This document shows, piece after piece, positions 52,660-60,675 of a DNA stretch of 64,000 bases (its first letter is position 1; every line of letters begins with the position of its first letter). The notes below the pieces were generated by a model, which did not search any database, had not been told where the DNA came from, and worked only from the letters and a program-made list of their open reading frames with translations. The stretch covers positions 1 to 64,000 of the forward strand of contig JAIUOC010000002.1 of assembly GCA_020161265.1 (NCBI GenBank), given 5' to 3'. The stretch comes from Chloroflexota bacterium (lineage in GTDB: Bacteria > Chloroflexota > Chloroflexia > Chloroflexales > Herpetosiphonaceae). Both the position numbers and the translations under genes were made by a program.

Positions 52660-53127
52660 ATGACCGATAAGCCGTTTTATCTGACTAAAGAGGGTCGTGC
52701 GAAACTGGAAGCGGAAATTGAGGAACTTGAAACAACTGGCCGTATGGAAGTCGCCGAGCGGATTCGTCAAGCCAAAGAACTCGGCGATATTTCCGAAAGC
52801 GGTGAGTACGAAGATGCCAAAAATAAGCAGGCTTTCCTCGAAGGGCGCATCCGCGAAATCCGTAACATTTTAAATAACGCCCAAATGATTGAAGAAGATG
52901 GGGATAACCGCGAGGTACGGCTAGGGTCATCAGTCACGATTCGCTATGAAGACGGCGAAGAAGAAGAATGGATGATTGTCGGTGCTGCCGAAGCTAGCCC
53001 CCGCGATGGCAAAATCTCCAATGAATCGCCGATTGGCAGCGCTTTGATGGGTAAACGCGCCCGCCAAAAAGCCACCGCCAGCACCCCCAGCGGGATTATG
53101 AAAATGACAGTTCTCAAAATTCGCTAA
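52660..53127 (+). CDS. greA: Transcription elongation factor GreA
   Basis: A 155-residue factor that rescues backtracked RNA polymerase by stimulating cleavage of the nascent RNA. Residues 1-75 form the coiled coil with the acidic tip (ISESGEYEDAKNKQAFLEGRI), and the rest is the FKBP-like domain (ISNESPIGSALMGKRARQKA). The length is normal. The start follows the attenuator-like leader. It is followed by a terminator. It is a single gene next to lysS, with separate promoters possible. Confidence 0.97.
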   Translation: MTDKPFYLTKEGRAKLEAEIEELETTGRMEVAERIRQAKELGDISESGEYEDAKNKQAFLEGRIREIRNILNNAQMIEEDGDNREVRLGSSVTIRYEDGEEEEWMIVGAAEASPRDGKISNESPIGSALMGKRARQKATASTPSGIMKMTVLKIR

Positions 53128-53162
53128 CCAATCCCCACTCAATTCAGTGTGTGACAAAGCCT

Positions 53163-53188
53163 AAGGCGCACTGGAGAGTGCGCCTTTT
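53163..53188 (+). terminator. Terminator of greA
   Basis: AAGGCGCAC (53163-53171) and GTGCGCCTT (53178-53186) form a perfect 9-bp stem with a 6-base loop, followed by TT. It lies 36 bases after the greA stop. Confidence 0.85.
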
Positions 53189-53318
53189 GGATTATACAGC
53201 GCGTTCTCGGCTATAATAGCCAGCAGGATTCAAGCAGTAGGCCATCCAGCACAGCCCTTTTTTCTTTAGCATTAACACGGGCTGCGTTGGTTCGCTTTAC
53301 TCTACTATTGAGATTAGC

Positions 53319-54797
53319 ATGGAATTAAACGATTTACAGCAAACACGCTATGGCAAGCTACAGGCGCTGCAAGCCGCTGGCATCGAGCCATATCCAGCCC
53401 GAGTGCCGCAACGCACGCATACATTAACCGCCGTGCGTGAGCAATTTTCGGCCTTGGTTGAGGCCAACGCCACGGTGACGATCATGGGGCGCTTGCGCCA
53501 ACGTCGCGTTATGGGCAAATCAGCGTTCGCCCATTTAAATGACGATCATGGCGCGTTTCAAATTTTTCTCAGCAAAGCCGATGTCGGCGATGAGCCATTC
53601 AAGCATTTTGTTGATCTGACTGATCTTGGCGATATTATTGCGGTCACAGGTACGCTCTTTACCACCAAAATGGGCGAACCAAGCGTACATGTCACCAGCT
53701 GGACGATGCTCAGCAAGGCGATCACTCCGCCACCCGACAAGCGCGAAGGTCAATTTAGCGACCAAGAAGCTCGCCAACGCCAACGTTATGTTGACTTATC
53801 AGCCAATCCCGAAGTTCGCGAAATCTTCCGGATTCGCGCTCGTTTGATCACGGCAATGCGGCGCTACCTCGATGAACGCGGCTTTTTGGAAGTTGAAACG
53901 CCAGTATTGCAGGGGATTTATGGTGGCGCAGCGGCGCGACCATTCACCACCCATCATAATCAACTGCACCAAGATTTATACCTGCGGATCGCCACTGAGC
54001 TCTATTTGAAGCGCTTGATCGTTGGCGGCTTCGATGGCGTGTATGAAATTGGCAAAAACTTCCGCAACGAAGGCGTTGATCGCACCCACAACCCCGAATT
54101 TACTATGATCGAGGTCTATCAAGCCTACGGTGATTATGAATCGATTATGCAATTAACCGAGGGAATGATTCGCTTTGCTGCTGAGCAAATTTTCAACAGC
54201 ACCAGCATCGAATACCAAGGGCAGCAGATCGAGCTTGGTGGTTCGTGGCAGCGCTTGACCATGCGCGATGCCATTTTTGAAAAAACAGGGGTTGATATTC
54301 GCGAGTGCCGCGAATTTGATACACTATGGGAAGCAATTCGCGAAGCTGGCCTGAAAATTGAGCGCAAGCCAACTTGGGCCAAGCAAGTTGATGAGCTATT
54401 TAGTGAGTTTGTTGAGCCTGAGTTGATTCAGCCAACGTTTATCACCGAATATCCTCAGCCACTTTCGCCTTTAGCCAAACGCAAAGCCGATGATCCACAG
54501 TTTGTCGAGCGCTTTGAGCTATTTATGCTTGGAGCCGAAATTGCCAACGCCTTCAGCGAATTAAACGATCCCTTCGATCAAGAGCAACGTTTCTTGGAGC
54601 AAGGCCGCGATTATGCTGCTGGCGATGACGAAGCCATGCAAATGGACGAAGATTATCTTGAGGCGCTCAAAGTTGGCATGCCACCAACTGGCGGCTTGGG
54701 CATCGGGATTGATCGGCTGTGTCTATTATTTACCAATCAAACGACGATTCGTGAAGTAATCTTCTTCCCGCATTTGCGCAAGCAGGGCGAGGAGTAG
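53319..54797 (+). CDS. lysS: Lysyl-tRNA synthetase, class II
   Basis: A 492-residue enzyme that charges tRNA-Lys. The OB-fold anticodon domain fills about 30-140 ([21 protein letters not shown]). The class II catalytic domain has motif 1 near [18 protein letters not shown], motif 2 [25 protein letters not shown] and motif 3 [16 protein letters not shown]. All core parts are intact. A TATAAT at 53212-53217 may be its promoter. A long inverted repeat lies after its stop. Confidence 0.98.
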   Translation: MELNDLQQTRYGKLQALQAAGIEPYPARVPQRTHTLTAVREQFSALVEANATVTIMGRLRQRRVMGKSAFAHLNDDHGAFQIFLSKADVGDEPFKHFVDLTDLGDIIAVTGTLFTTKMGEPSVHVTSWTMLSKAITPPPDKREGQFSDQEARQRQRYVDLSANPEVREIFRIRARLITAMRRYLDERGFLEVETPVLQGIYGGAAARPFTTHHNQLHQDLYLRIATELYLKRLIVGGFDGVYEIGKNFRNEGVDRTHNPEFTMIEVYQAYGDYESIMQLTEGMIRFAAEQIFNSTSIEYQGQQIELGGSWQRLTMRDAIFEKTGVDIRECREFDTLWEAIREAGLKIERKPTWAKQVDELFSEFVEPELIQPTFITEYPQPLSPLAKRKADDPQFVERFELFMLGAEIANAFSELNDPFDQEQRFLEQGRDYAAGDDEAMQMDEDYLEALKVGMPPTGGLGIGIDRLCLLFTNQTTIREVIFFPHLRKQGEE

Positions 54798-54803
54798 CAA
54801 CTG

Positions 54804-54890
54804 GTTGTCAGGAATTGGGGGTCGGGGATCGGGAGCATGATCCAATCATCTAGCTCCAATCAAACGTACCGATCCCCAACTCCCGACAAC
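54804..54890. repeat. 22-bp imperfect inverted repeat element after lysS
   Basis: The arms 54804-54825 and 54869-54890 pair with 19 of 22 bases matched (GTTGTC...TTGGGG...TCGG against its complement) around a 43-base loop. It could be a small interspersed (REP/MITE-like) element or a large terminator. A second short inverted stretch lies inside the loop. Confidence 0.6.
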
Positions 54891-54918
54891 CAACAACCAC
54901 ATATAAAGGACCCACATA

Positions 54919-55134
54919 ATGCCACGTTCATTAGTAATCGAGCGGGAAAATTTACCAAGCGTGGTGCAAGGCTGGATCGATGCAATCGGCCTTGAGCATC
55001 ACGATACCGTCGAATTAGTCTTTACTGAAGGCGAATTGGTGTTGCGCAAGCCACTCAGCCCAGAATTACGGGCTTGGGCCAAGGGCGTGGTCGATGCCTA
55101 TGATCGCGAGTTTCAATCATTAATCGGCTTATAA
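54919..55134 (+). CDS. AbrB/MazE-like antitoxin
   Basis: A 71-residue protein. The first 45 residues have the swapped-hairpin pattern: LVIERENLPSVVQGWIDAIGLEHHDTVELVFTEGELVLRKP, where hydrophobic strands, a Gly-Leu turn and ELVFTEGELVLRK resemble AbrB/SpoVT antitoxins. The C-terminal helical tail (AWAKGVVDAYDREFQSL) would bind the toxin. It lies 38 bases before the Doc-like gene, a typical antitoxin-first order. It may bind its own promoter. Confidence 0.75.
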   Translation: MPRSLVIERENLPSVVQGWIDAIGLEHHDTVELVFTEGELVLRKPLSPELRAWAKGVVDAYDREFQSLIGL

Positions 55135-55172
55135 CCTGAGCCAGCCGCAACGTTGCGCAGGCTTACTCAACA

Positions 55173-55586
55173 ATGAAGTGGCATATGCACTACTTAAAAC
55201 GTGAAGATATGTTGGATATTCATGGCTATTTAGTTGAACGATTCGGCGGTCGGCTCGGACTCAACAGCCTTGATCGACTGATTGGTTTGGTGGTAAGTCA
55301 AACCCAGACCTGTTTTGGCGAGGAATTGTATCCCGATTTACCTGCCAAAATAGCCGCCCTGAGCTATACATTGATTAAAAATCGCCCGTTTCGCGCGGGC
55401 AATACTGCGACCGCCTTGTTAGTTGCCTTACGTTTAGCCCATATCAACGATCAAACCATCGAAGATATCGAGGGCTTGAGCCATGAACTCGCTGCCGCCG
55501 CGCGTTCCGAACGCAGCCAAGAGCAGCTTTTACAATGGTTCAACGATCATCTGATACCTGGCTCATTGTCAATTCAACCACGCTAG
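55173..55586 (+). CDS. Doc-like (Fic fold) protein with degraded active site
   Basis: A 137-residue protein resembling Doc toxins. DIHGYLVERFGGRLGLNSLDRLIGLV and AALSYTLIKNRPFRAGNTATALLVAL match the Doc layout. The catalytic motif HPFxDGNKRTA has become RPFRAGNTATA: the His, the Asp and the Lys-Arg pair are lost (positions 71, 75, 78 and 79). Phosphorylation of EF-Tu, as by Doc, is therefore unlikely. It follows an AbrB-like gene. It may be an inactivated toxin or one repurposed for binding. Confidence 0.8.
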   Translation: MKWHMHYLKREDMLDIHGYLVERFGGRLGLNSLDRLIGLVVSQTQTCFGEELYPDLPAKIAALSYTLIKNRPFRAGNTATALLVALRLAHINDQTIEDIEGLSHELAAAARSERSQEQLLQWFNDHLIPGSLSIQPR

Positions 55587-55714
55587 GTCAACCGATTTAT
55601 TCTTGCCGAGGAGCCACGTTTTTTTGCATAGAGCTTCACCCACGTTCGCTGCCACGCTCTATGTGCTCACCACGGTTGTGCTCGCATTTGGCTTTTTTTG
55701 GATAAGGAGCTTTT

Positions 55715-56764
55715 GTGGAACGACGCACAGTGCTGATCACAGGGGCTGCTGGTCGCTGGGGACGGCGATTAGCCCGCCAATTGGCAAAATTTCCGATTGT
55801 GCGCGTGATTGGCCTTGATATTACTCCACCAGAACGCCCAATTGATGGCGTTGAGTATATTCAGGCCGATTTACGCAACCCATTGTTGGTCGAATTGCTT
55901 CGCACCGAGAAGGTCGAAGGCATTTTACACATGGTCTTTACCTCTGGTTTATCTGGAGGTCGCGGCCTGCTTTCGCCCGAAGATGCCTTTCAAACCAATG
56001 TGATGGGCACAATGGAGGTTTTGGCGGCGGCAAACGCTGCTGATGTTAAACAAGTGGTAATCAAAAGCACAACCATGGTTTATGGGGCGCACGTTGATAA
56101 CCCCTTGTATTTGCATGAAAACGCGCCGCTGCGCGGCACTGATGGTAAGCCATTATTGCGCCATCGCTATGAAATCGAGCGTTTTATCGCCGATTTTCGG
56201 CGTAACCACGCCATGAATATCGCGGTTTTGCGCTTTCCAGGCATTGTTGGAGCCAGCGGCGCATCATCAACTATGCGCTACCTAGGCCAACCAACCCCAC
56301 CAACCCTGCTTGGCTTTGACCCATTGATGCAAATTGTGCATGAGGCCGATGTGATTGGCTCCTTGCTGCATGCCTTGGTCGCTGAAGCCAATGGGGTGTT
56401 CAATGTTGCTGCCGATGGCGTGATGCCGCTGAGCCAAATGATTCGGCGGGTTGGTCGCCAACCGTTGCCAATTTTTCACCCCTTGGCCTACGCTGCTGGG
56501 CGGTTTAGCTTTGTGCGCCACAATCGGCTAGCCAACCAAATTATGCCTTTTGAATTAGATTATTTGCGCTTTCCTTGGGTTGCCGATACCACGGCCATGC
56601 GCGGCGAATTAAATTACGAGCCACGCCACACTGCCGAGGAAGCTCTCGATGCCTTCCGTAGCTCGTTGCGCTTGAAAAGCTACAGCGATTTATTGCCCAA
56701 ACGCAAAGCCTACGATGGAATTCAAGCCTTTTTAAATCGTCGCCGTCAGGAGGATGAAGCATGA
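55715..56764 (+). CDS. NAD-dependent epimerase/dehydratase family protein
   Basis: A 349-residue extended SDR. It starts with a GTG after AAGGAG and reads MERRTVLITGAAGRWGRRLAR, with a Rossmann glycine motif. It continues VEYIQADLRNP, MEVLAAANAADVKQVVIKS and TTMVYGAHVDNPLYL, then a region that is less typical of sugar epimerases. The Tyr-Lys pair is not clear in the usual place, with HRYEIERFI as candidate. Its substrate may be a sugar nucleotide or a lipid. It overlaps the acyltransferase gene by four bases, so the pair probably acts in one pathway. Confidence 0.82.
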   Translation: MERRTVLITGAAGRWGRRLARQLAKFPIVRVIGLDITPPERPIDGVEYIQADLRNPLLVELLRTEKVEGILHMVFTSGLSGGRGLLSPEDAFQTNVMGTMEVLAAANAADVKQVVIKSTTMVYGAHVDNPLYLHENAPLRGTDGKPLLRHRYEIERFIADFRRNHAMNIAVLRFPGIVGASGASSTMRYLGQPTPPTLLGFDPLMQIVHEADVIGSLLHALVAEANGVFNVAADGVMPLSQMIRRVGRQPLPIFHPLAYAAGRFSFVRHNRLANQIMPFELDYLRFPWVADTTAMRGELNYEPRHTAEEALDAFRSSLRLKSYSDLLPKRKAYDGIQAFLNRRRQEDEA

Positions 56765-58002
56765 GCGATCAACCCCAAAAACGTCGCCGTCGCGCTGCTG
56801 GCGGTGCTGATGAAGCCGAACAAACAATTCCGGTCGTCGATGCGAGCACTGAAGAAACTGCACTTGCAGCCGCCGATGAATATCCAGTCGAGCCTGAAAC
56901 TCCAATTGAGGTCGTTAATATCGATAATGATCTGCGACGCACCAGCCAAACGCGGATCGATTCGTTACTCTCGGCATTAGAAACCGAAATTCGGGCCTTG
57001 CCACCATCGGAAGATGAACGCGAGAGCGCAATCGCCGAAGTGATTCATTTAATTCGTGAATCGCTGACCCGCTGGCCCAAAAAAGCAATCGAGATGGCCG
57101 TAACCACGCTCAAAGCCAATATCAACAGCGATTATCTTGATGCTGATTTTTGGAAAGGCATCGGCTTGGTGCTACGCTATCAGCTTGATGCCAACGCCGA
57201 TATGGTCAAACGGCGCTGGCGTGGCGATTACGCGGTTGATGAATTTGGGCTGGATTATGAATTGCTCGATTTGGCCAAGCCGCTCTTGTTGTTTATGTAC
57301 CGGAAATATTGGCGGGTCGAAGCAATTGGCCTCGAAAACGTCCCCGATTCAGGCCGCGCCTTGTTAGTTTGTAATCATTCCGGTGTGCTGCCGTGGGATG
57401 GGGCGATGGTTGGATCAGCACTCAGTTTTGAGCATGATGCTGGCCGCGTGTTGCGGAATTTGCATCTGAGCTGGTTCTCATCGTTGCCATTTATCTCGCC
57501 ATTGCTCAGCCGTTTAGGCCAAGTTCAAGCATTACCAGCCAACGCCGAAGCGCTGCTAGAGCGTGATGAGTTGGTTGGGGTGTTTCCTGAAGGCTTGAAG
57601 GGTGTTGGCAAATTGTTCAAAGATCGCTATCGCTTGGCGCGGTTTGGGCGGGGTGGCTTTGTCAAAGTCGCGGTCAAAACTGGTGCTCCAATCATTCCGG
57701 TTTCGATTATCGGCGGCGAAGAAATTCACCCGCACTTGCATAATGCCAAGTCCGTAGCCAAACTCTTGGGCTTCCCTTATTTTCCAATCACACCAACCTT
57801 TCCATGGTTAGGGCCATTGGGCTTGATTCCTTTGCCCACCAAATGGACAATCGTGTTTGGCGAGCCAATCGAGACCGAGCAATATGGCTCGAAGGGTGCA
57901 GAAGATCCATTATTGATCTCACAATTGACCGAGCAAGTGCGCACGACCATCCAAAATACCTTGCTTGATCACCTCAAAGATCGCTCGAATATTTTCGTTT
58001 AG
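56761..58002 (+). CDS. PlsC-like acyltransferase
   Basis: A 413-residue protein. Residues 1-150 are charged and helical, with acidic and Arg-rich parts (QPQKRRRRAAGGADEAE). The acyltransferase domain begins near LENVPDSGRALLVCNHSGVLPWDG, an H-x6-D motif instead of the usual H-x4-D, and continues with LIGVFPEGLKGVGK-type residues (FPEG motif) and IPVSIIGGEEIHP. It should transfer an acyl chain to a glycerolipid or similar acceptor at the membrane. Similar variants occur in mycobacterial acyltransferases. It starts inside the end of the epimerase gene and stops before a terminator. Confidence 0.85.
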   Translation: MSDQPQKRRRRAAGGADEAEQTIPVVDASTEETALAAADEYPVEPETPIEVVNIDNDLRRTSQTRIDSLLSALETEIRALPPSEDERESAIAEVIHLIRESLTRWPKKAIEMAVTTLKANINSDYLDADFWKGIGLVLRYQLDANADMVKRRWRGDYAVDEFGLDYELLDLAKPLLLFMYRKYWRVEAIGLENVPDSGRALLVCNHSGVLPWDGAMVGSALSFEHDAGRVLRNLHLSWFSSLPFISPLLSRLGQVQALPANAEALLERDELVGVFPEGLKGVGKLFKDRYRLARFGRGGFVKVAVKTGAPIIPVSIIGGEEIHPHLHNAKSVAKLLGFPYFPITPTFPWLGPLGLIPLPTKWTIVFGEPIETEQYGSKGAEDPLLISQLTEQVRTTIQNTLLDHLKDRSNIFV

Positions 58003-58024
58003 GCCTTAAGCTCCGCCAAACTCT

Positions 58025-58056
58025 AACTAAGCCTTGTTTTTTAGCAGGGCTTAGTT
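58025..58056 (+). terminator. Terminator of the epimerase-acyltransferase operon
   Basis: AACTAAGCCTTG (58025-58036) pairs with CAGGGCTTAGTT (58045-58056) with one mismatch, followed by GGTTTAA. It lies 23 bases after the acyltransferase stop. Confidence 0.7.
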
Positions 58057-58190
58057 GGTTTAACCGCCTATCCTCGAATTCTCCTAGCTCATTCAAATGA
58101 TTGAAGCCCAAGCCCAGCTTTAGACCTAAGCAGCACCGCCCAAATATGCATACAATTGATTGTTACTAGGTTTTTTTGGAGTGTATGACC

Positions 58191-58610
58191 ATGGATGAAA
58201 TGGATGAAACAGCGCTTGTTTTTGAGCGCCCAGCCTTGCGCAAGCTTTTTCGTAAAGCCGAGGATTACGAACTGCCGCTCGATATTCGGCTCTCGCAGCA
58301 TGGCTTTTATCATTGGCTGGCCGAACGAACCAACCGCATCTATCTGGTTTGGAATGATGGCACTCAAACGCGAGGAATTGTATTCAACATGTCGGCTCAT
58401 GCGGGCAAGCCGTTTCGCCAACGCCAATGCGATTTATGTGGCCAGTTCGTTGAAGTTGGCGATATGATTTCGGTGCGCAGCCTCAAAGGTCGTCAAGATG
58501 CCGCCTATCAAGCTACCTACAGCTATATTTGCGCTGATCTTGAGGATTGTCGGGGTTCGGCGATTAGTGCTGGGCACTTAAGCCATTTTCTGAACAAACA
58601 TCGGGGCTAG
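58191..58610 (+). CDS. FusB/FBP-type zinc-binding elongation factor G-binding protein
   Basis: A 139-residue protein. Its C-terminal part carries FRQRQCDLCGQFVEVGDMISVRS and later ICADLEDCRGS, a treble-clef zinc finger with four Cys like the FBP C-terminal domain. That family binds EF-G on the ribosome; FusB proteins give fusidic acid tolerance. The N-terminal helical part is only about 85 residues (FERPALRKLFRKAEDYELP). The start at 58191 has GGAG nine bases upstream; an earlier ATG (58185) is too close. Its stop shares a CTAG palindrome with the convergent TetR gene's stop. Confidence 0.75.
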   Translation: MDEMDETALVFERPALRKLFRKAEDYELPLDIRLSQHGFYHWLAERTNRIYLVWNDGTQTRGIVFNMSAHAGKPFRQRQCDLCGQFVEVGDMISVRSLKGRQDAAYQATYSYICADLEDCRGSAISAGHLSHFLNKHRG

Positions 58611-59203
58611 CGCTCATGGGTAAATCGATCCACCATGGCGCTAATTAAAGGGATAACTTGGCGACCAAACGCTGCTGGTGATTGGGTGCGGGCGCGAGTT
58701 TTCCATTCTTGCGCCGCCCCATACAAGGCCCAACTCACCAGCGCGGCGCTCAATTCCAGCGGCTGATAGCGCAAAACTTGGGCTGGGATATGCTGGCGAA
58801 ACCAAGCCTGGATGTGTTTGCAAACTTGAGCCTTAATTTGGACTTCAATCACCGCCTCAAACGTCGAAAAGGTATCTTGACATTCAGTGCCATTAAACAT
58901 CGTCAGTTGATCGGTAATTGCCAAAAATAGTCGTTCTAAATAAATCTCAGGATCATCAAGCGGCCCAACCAGCCAGCGTTGCAAGGTATCGGCAAAACAG
59001 ATCGCCATAATCGCATCGAGCAAGGCATGTTTATCGGGAAAATGCGCGTAAAATGTGGCCCGATTGACCCCAGCTTGGCGAGCAATATCGCGCACTGTGA
59101 TGTCATCAAAGGGTTTGGCATGCATCAGCTGATTAAAAGCATCGATTAACCGCTGGCGGGTGCGGGTAATTCGTGGGTCGATTGGCAAATTAACATGAAT
59201 CAA
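58607..59203 (-). CDS. TetR family transcriptional regulator
   Basis: A 198-residue repressor. The HTH is classical: ITVRDIARQAGVNRATFYAHFPDKHALLDAIM. The C-terminal ligand-binding domain is all-helical (about 70-198). The start is uncertain: a TTG at 59203 with AGG nine bases upstream gives MIHVNLPIDPRITRTR. No ATG is suitable, since only a GTG further upstream exists. It is divergent from the NADPH-dependent FMN reductase gene, with 203 bases between, so it may repress that gene. The stop overlaps that of the FBP gene. Confidence 0.82.
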   Translation of the reverse strand: MIHVNLPIDPRITRTRQRLIDAFNQLMHAKPFDDITVRDIARQAGVNRATFYAHFPDKHALLDAIMAICFADTLQRWLVGPLDDPEIYLERLFLAITDQLTMFNGTECQDTFSTFEAVIEVQIKAQVCKHIQAWFRQHIPAQVLRYQPLELSAALVSWALYGAAQEWKTRARTQSPAAFGRQVIPLISAMVDRFTHER

Positions 59204-59406
59204 AGTTGTACCTAATTTTGCAACTAAACAACACTTGTAGCTTATTGTTGGTTGACGCAGGTTTTTTAGCCCACTATCATACACATGTTGTCTAAATTAT
59301 TGATGGCTATGTATAAGGATGGTAGCACGGCCCCTAGCCACAAGCAAGCCACAATAATCGCGATAGCAATGGTTCAGCTAGTTAGGTTAACCAGAAGGAG
59401 TGTTCA

Positions 59407-59985
59407 ATGACCACACCACGGATCGCGATCATCATCAGCAGCACCCGCCAAGCTCGTTTAGGTGAAAAAGTTGCCCAATGGGTGCTAGAGCATGCCGCTG
59501 CCCGCACCGATTTAGCCTTTGAGCTTGTTGATCTGCGCGAAGTAAATTTGCCATTTTTCGATGAAGTTGCCTCAAATGCGTGGGTTCCTTCAACCAACGA
59601 AACTGCCCAACAATGGCAAAAAACGGTTGGTAGTTTTGATGGCTATATTTTCGTTACCGCCGAATATAATCACAGCATCACCGCTGCTTTGAAAAACGCG
59701 CTCGACTATGCCTCGCCTGAATGGAATAAAAAGCCAGCAGCAGCGGTTGGTTACGGCGGGGTTGGCGGGGCTCGTGCCGTTGAGCATCTACGCGGCATCG
59801 CGGTTGAGTTGCAAATGGCTCCTACCCGCACAGCAGTGCATATCGGCGGAACCGATTTTATTGGGATTTGGCAACAAGGTGTCGCTTTGAACGATCTACC
59901 ACACCTCTTACCAACCCTCAATACCTTATTTGATGAACTTAGTTGGTGGGCAAAAGCACTCAAAACTGCCCGCGAACAAGCATAA
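59407..59985 (+). CDS. NADPH-dependent FMN reductase family protein
   Basis: A 192-residue flavodoxin-like enzyme. The phosphate-binding loop IIISSTRQARLGEKVAQW opens it, and ITVTAEYNHSITAALKNALDY (near 75-100) is the standard substrate-face motif, followed by AVGYGGVGGARAVEHLR. It should reduce FMN, quinones or azo compounds with NAD(P)H. The start has AGAAGGAG about seven bases upstream. It is divergent from the TetR regulator, likely its repressor, and the next gene is a DoxX-like protein 69 bases later. Confidence 0.9.
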   Translation: MTTPRIAIIISSTRQARLGEKVAQWVLEHAAARTDLAFELVDLREVNLPFFDEVASNAWVPSTNETAQQWQKTVGSFDGYIFVTAEYNHSITAALKNALDYASPEWNKKPAAAVGYGGVGGARAVEHLRGIAVELQMAPTRTAVHIGGTDFIGIWQQGVALNDLPHLLPTLNTLFDELSWWAKALKTAREQA

Positions 59986-60054
59986 TCAGCACTGGTAAAA
60001 TTCCGTTGATTTTGCTAGCATAGATGCCATGCACGGTTAGCAATAGGAGTTGCC

Positions 60055-60411
60055 ATGAACATCACTCTCTGGATTATGCAGGGCTTGCTGGCGTTGGTGT
60101 TTGGCGGAGCTGGAGCGTTCAAACTGATTCAACCCAAGGATAAAATTGCGGCTCAACTGGCTTGGGCTAAAGATTTTACCCCAAACACCATCAAGCTAAT
60201 CGGTGGCATCGAAGTTCTGGGCGCACTTGGTTTAATTTTGCCATGGCTCACCGGAATCGCGCCAATTTTAACGCCGTTGGCGGCAATGGGCCTCGCTCTT
60301 ACGATGTTTGTGGCTGGCCTAGTTCATGCTCGGCTCAAAGAGTACCCCATGGTTGGCATCAATATCGTTTTACTAAGTTTGGCGCTTTTTGTGGCCTACG
60401 GACGCTTTTAA
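60055..60411 (+). CDS. DoxX-like membrane protein
   Basis: A 118-residue protein with four hydrophobic helices (ITLWIMQGLLALVFGGAGAF, LIGGIEVLGALGLILPWL, ILTPLAAMGLALTMFVAGL, IVLLSLALFVAYGRF). This is the DoxX_2 size and pattern. DoxX-type proteins occur in redox stress contexts; no enzymatic residues are clear. It has AGGAGTTGCC before the ATG. It probably shares an operon with the FMN reductase gene upstream and is followed by a terminator. Confidence 0.85.
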   Translation: MNITLWIMQGLLALVFGGAGAFKLIQPKDKIAAQLAWAKDFTPNTIKLIGGIEVLGALGLILPWLTGIAPILTPLAAMGLALTMFVAGLVHARLKEYPMVGINIVLLSLALFVAYGRF

Positions 60412-60425
60412 CAGCAATTGAGTCC

Positions 60426-60463
60426 AAGGCTGACTCGTTACTAAAACACGAGTCAGCCTTTTT
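60426..60463 (+). terminator. Strong intrinsic terminator
   Basis: AAGGCTGACTCGT (60426-60438) and ACGAGTCAGCCTT (60448-60460) form a perfect 13-bp stem with a 9-base loop, followed by TTT. It ends the FMN reductase-DoxX unit. Confidence 0.9.
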
Positions 60464-60675
60464 AATTTAATCGATCATCGCCAGATTCGACTTCACTATA
60501 ACTATTAAGATTCATTAATAACTCTAAAGAAATTAAGTAGATTTTAATAAACATCCCATGCTACGATGGCCTAACCAGTATCGGATTGATTGCTGATTGT
60601 TTTTGTTCTTGCTTGGAATCGATCCCAAATACGTTGACTGGTTGAAATTCTTCAAAGCTGTGGTTAGGAGTACCA

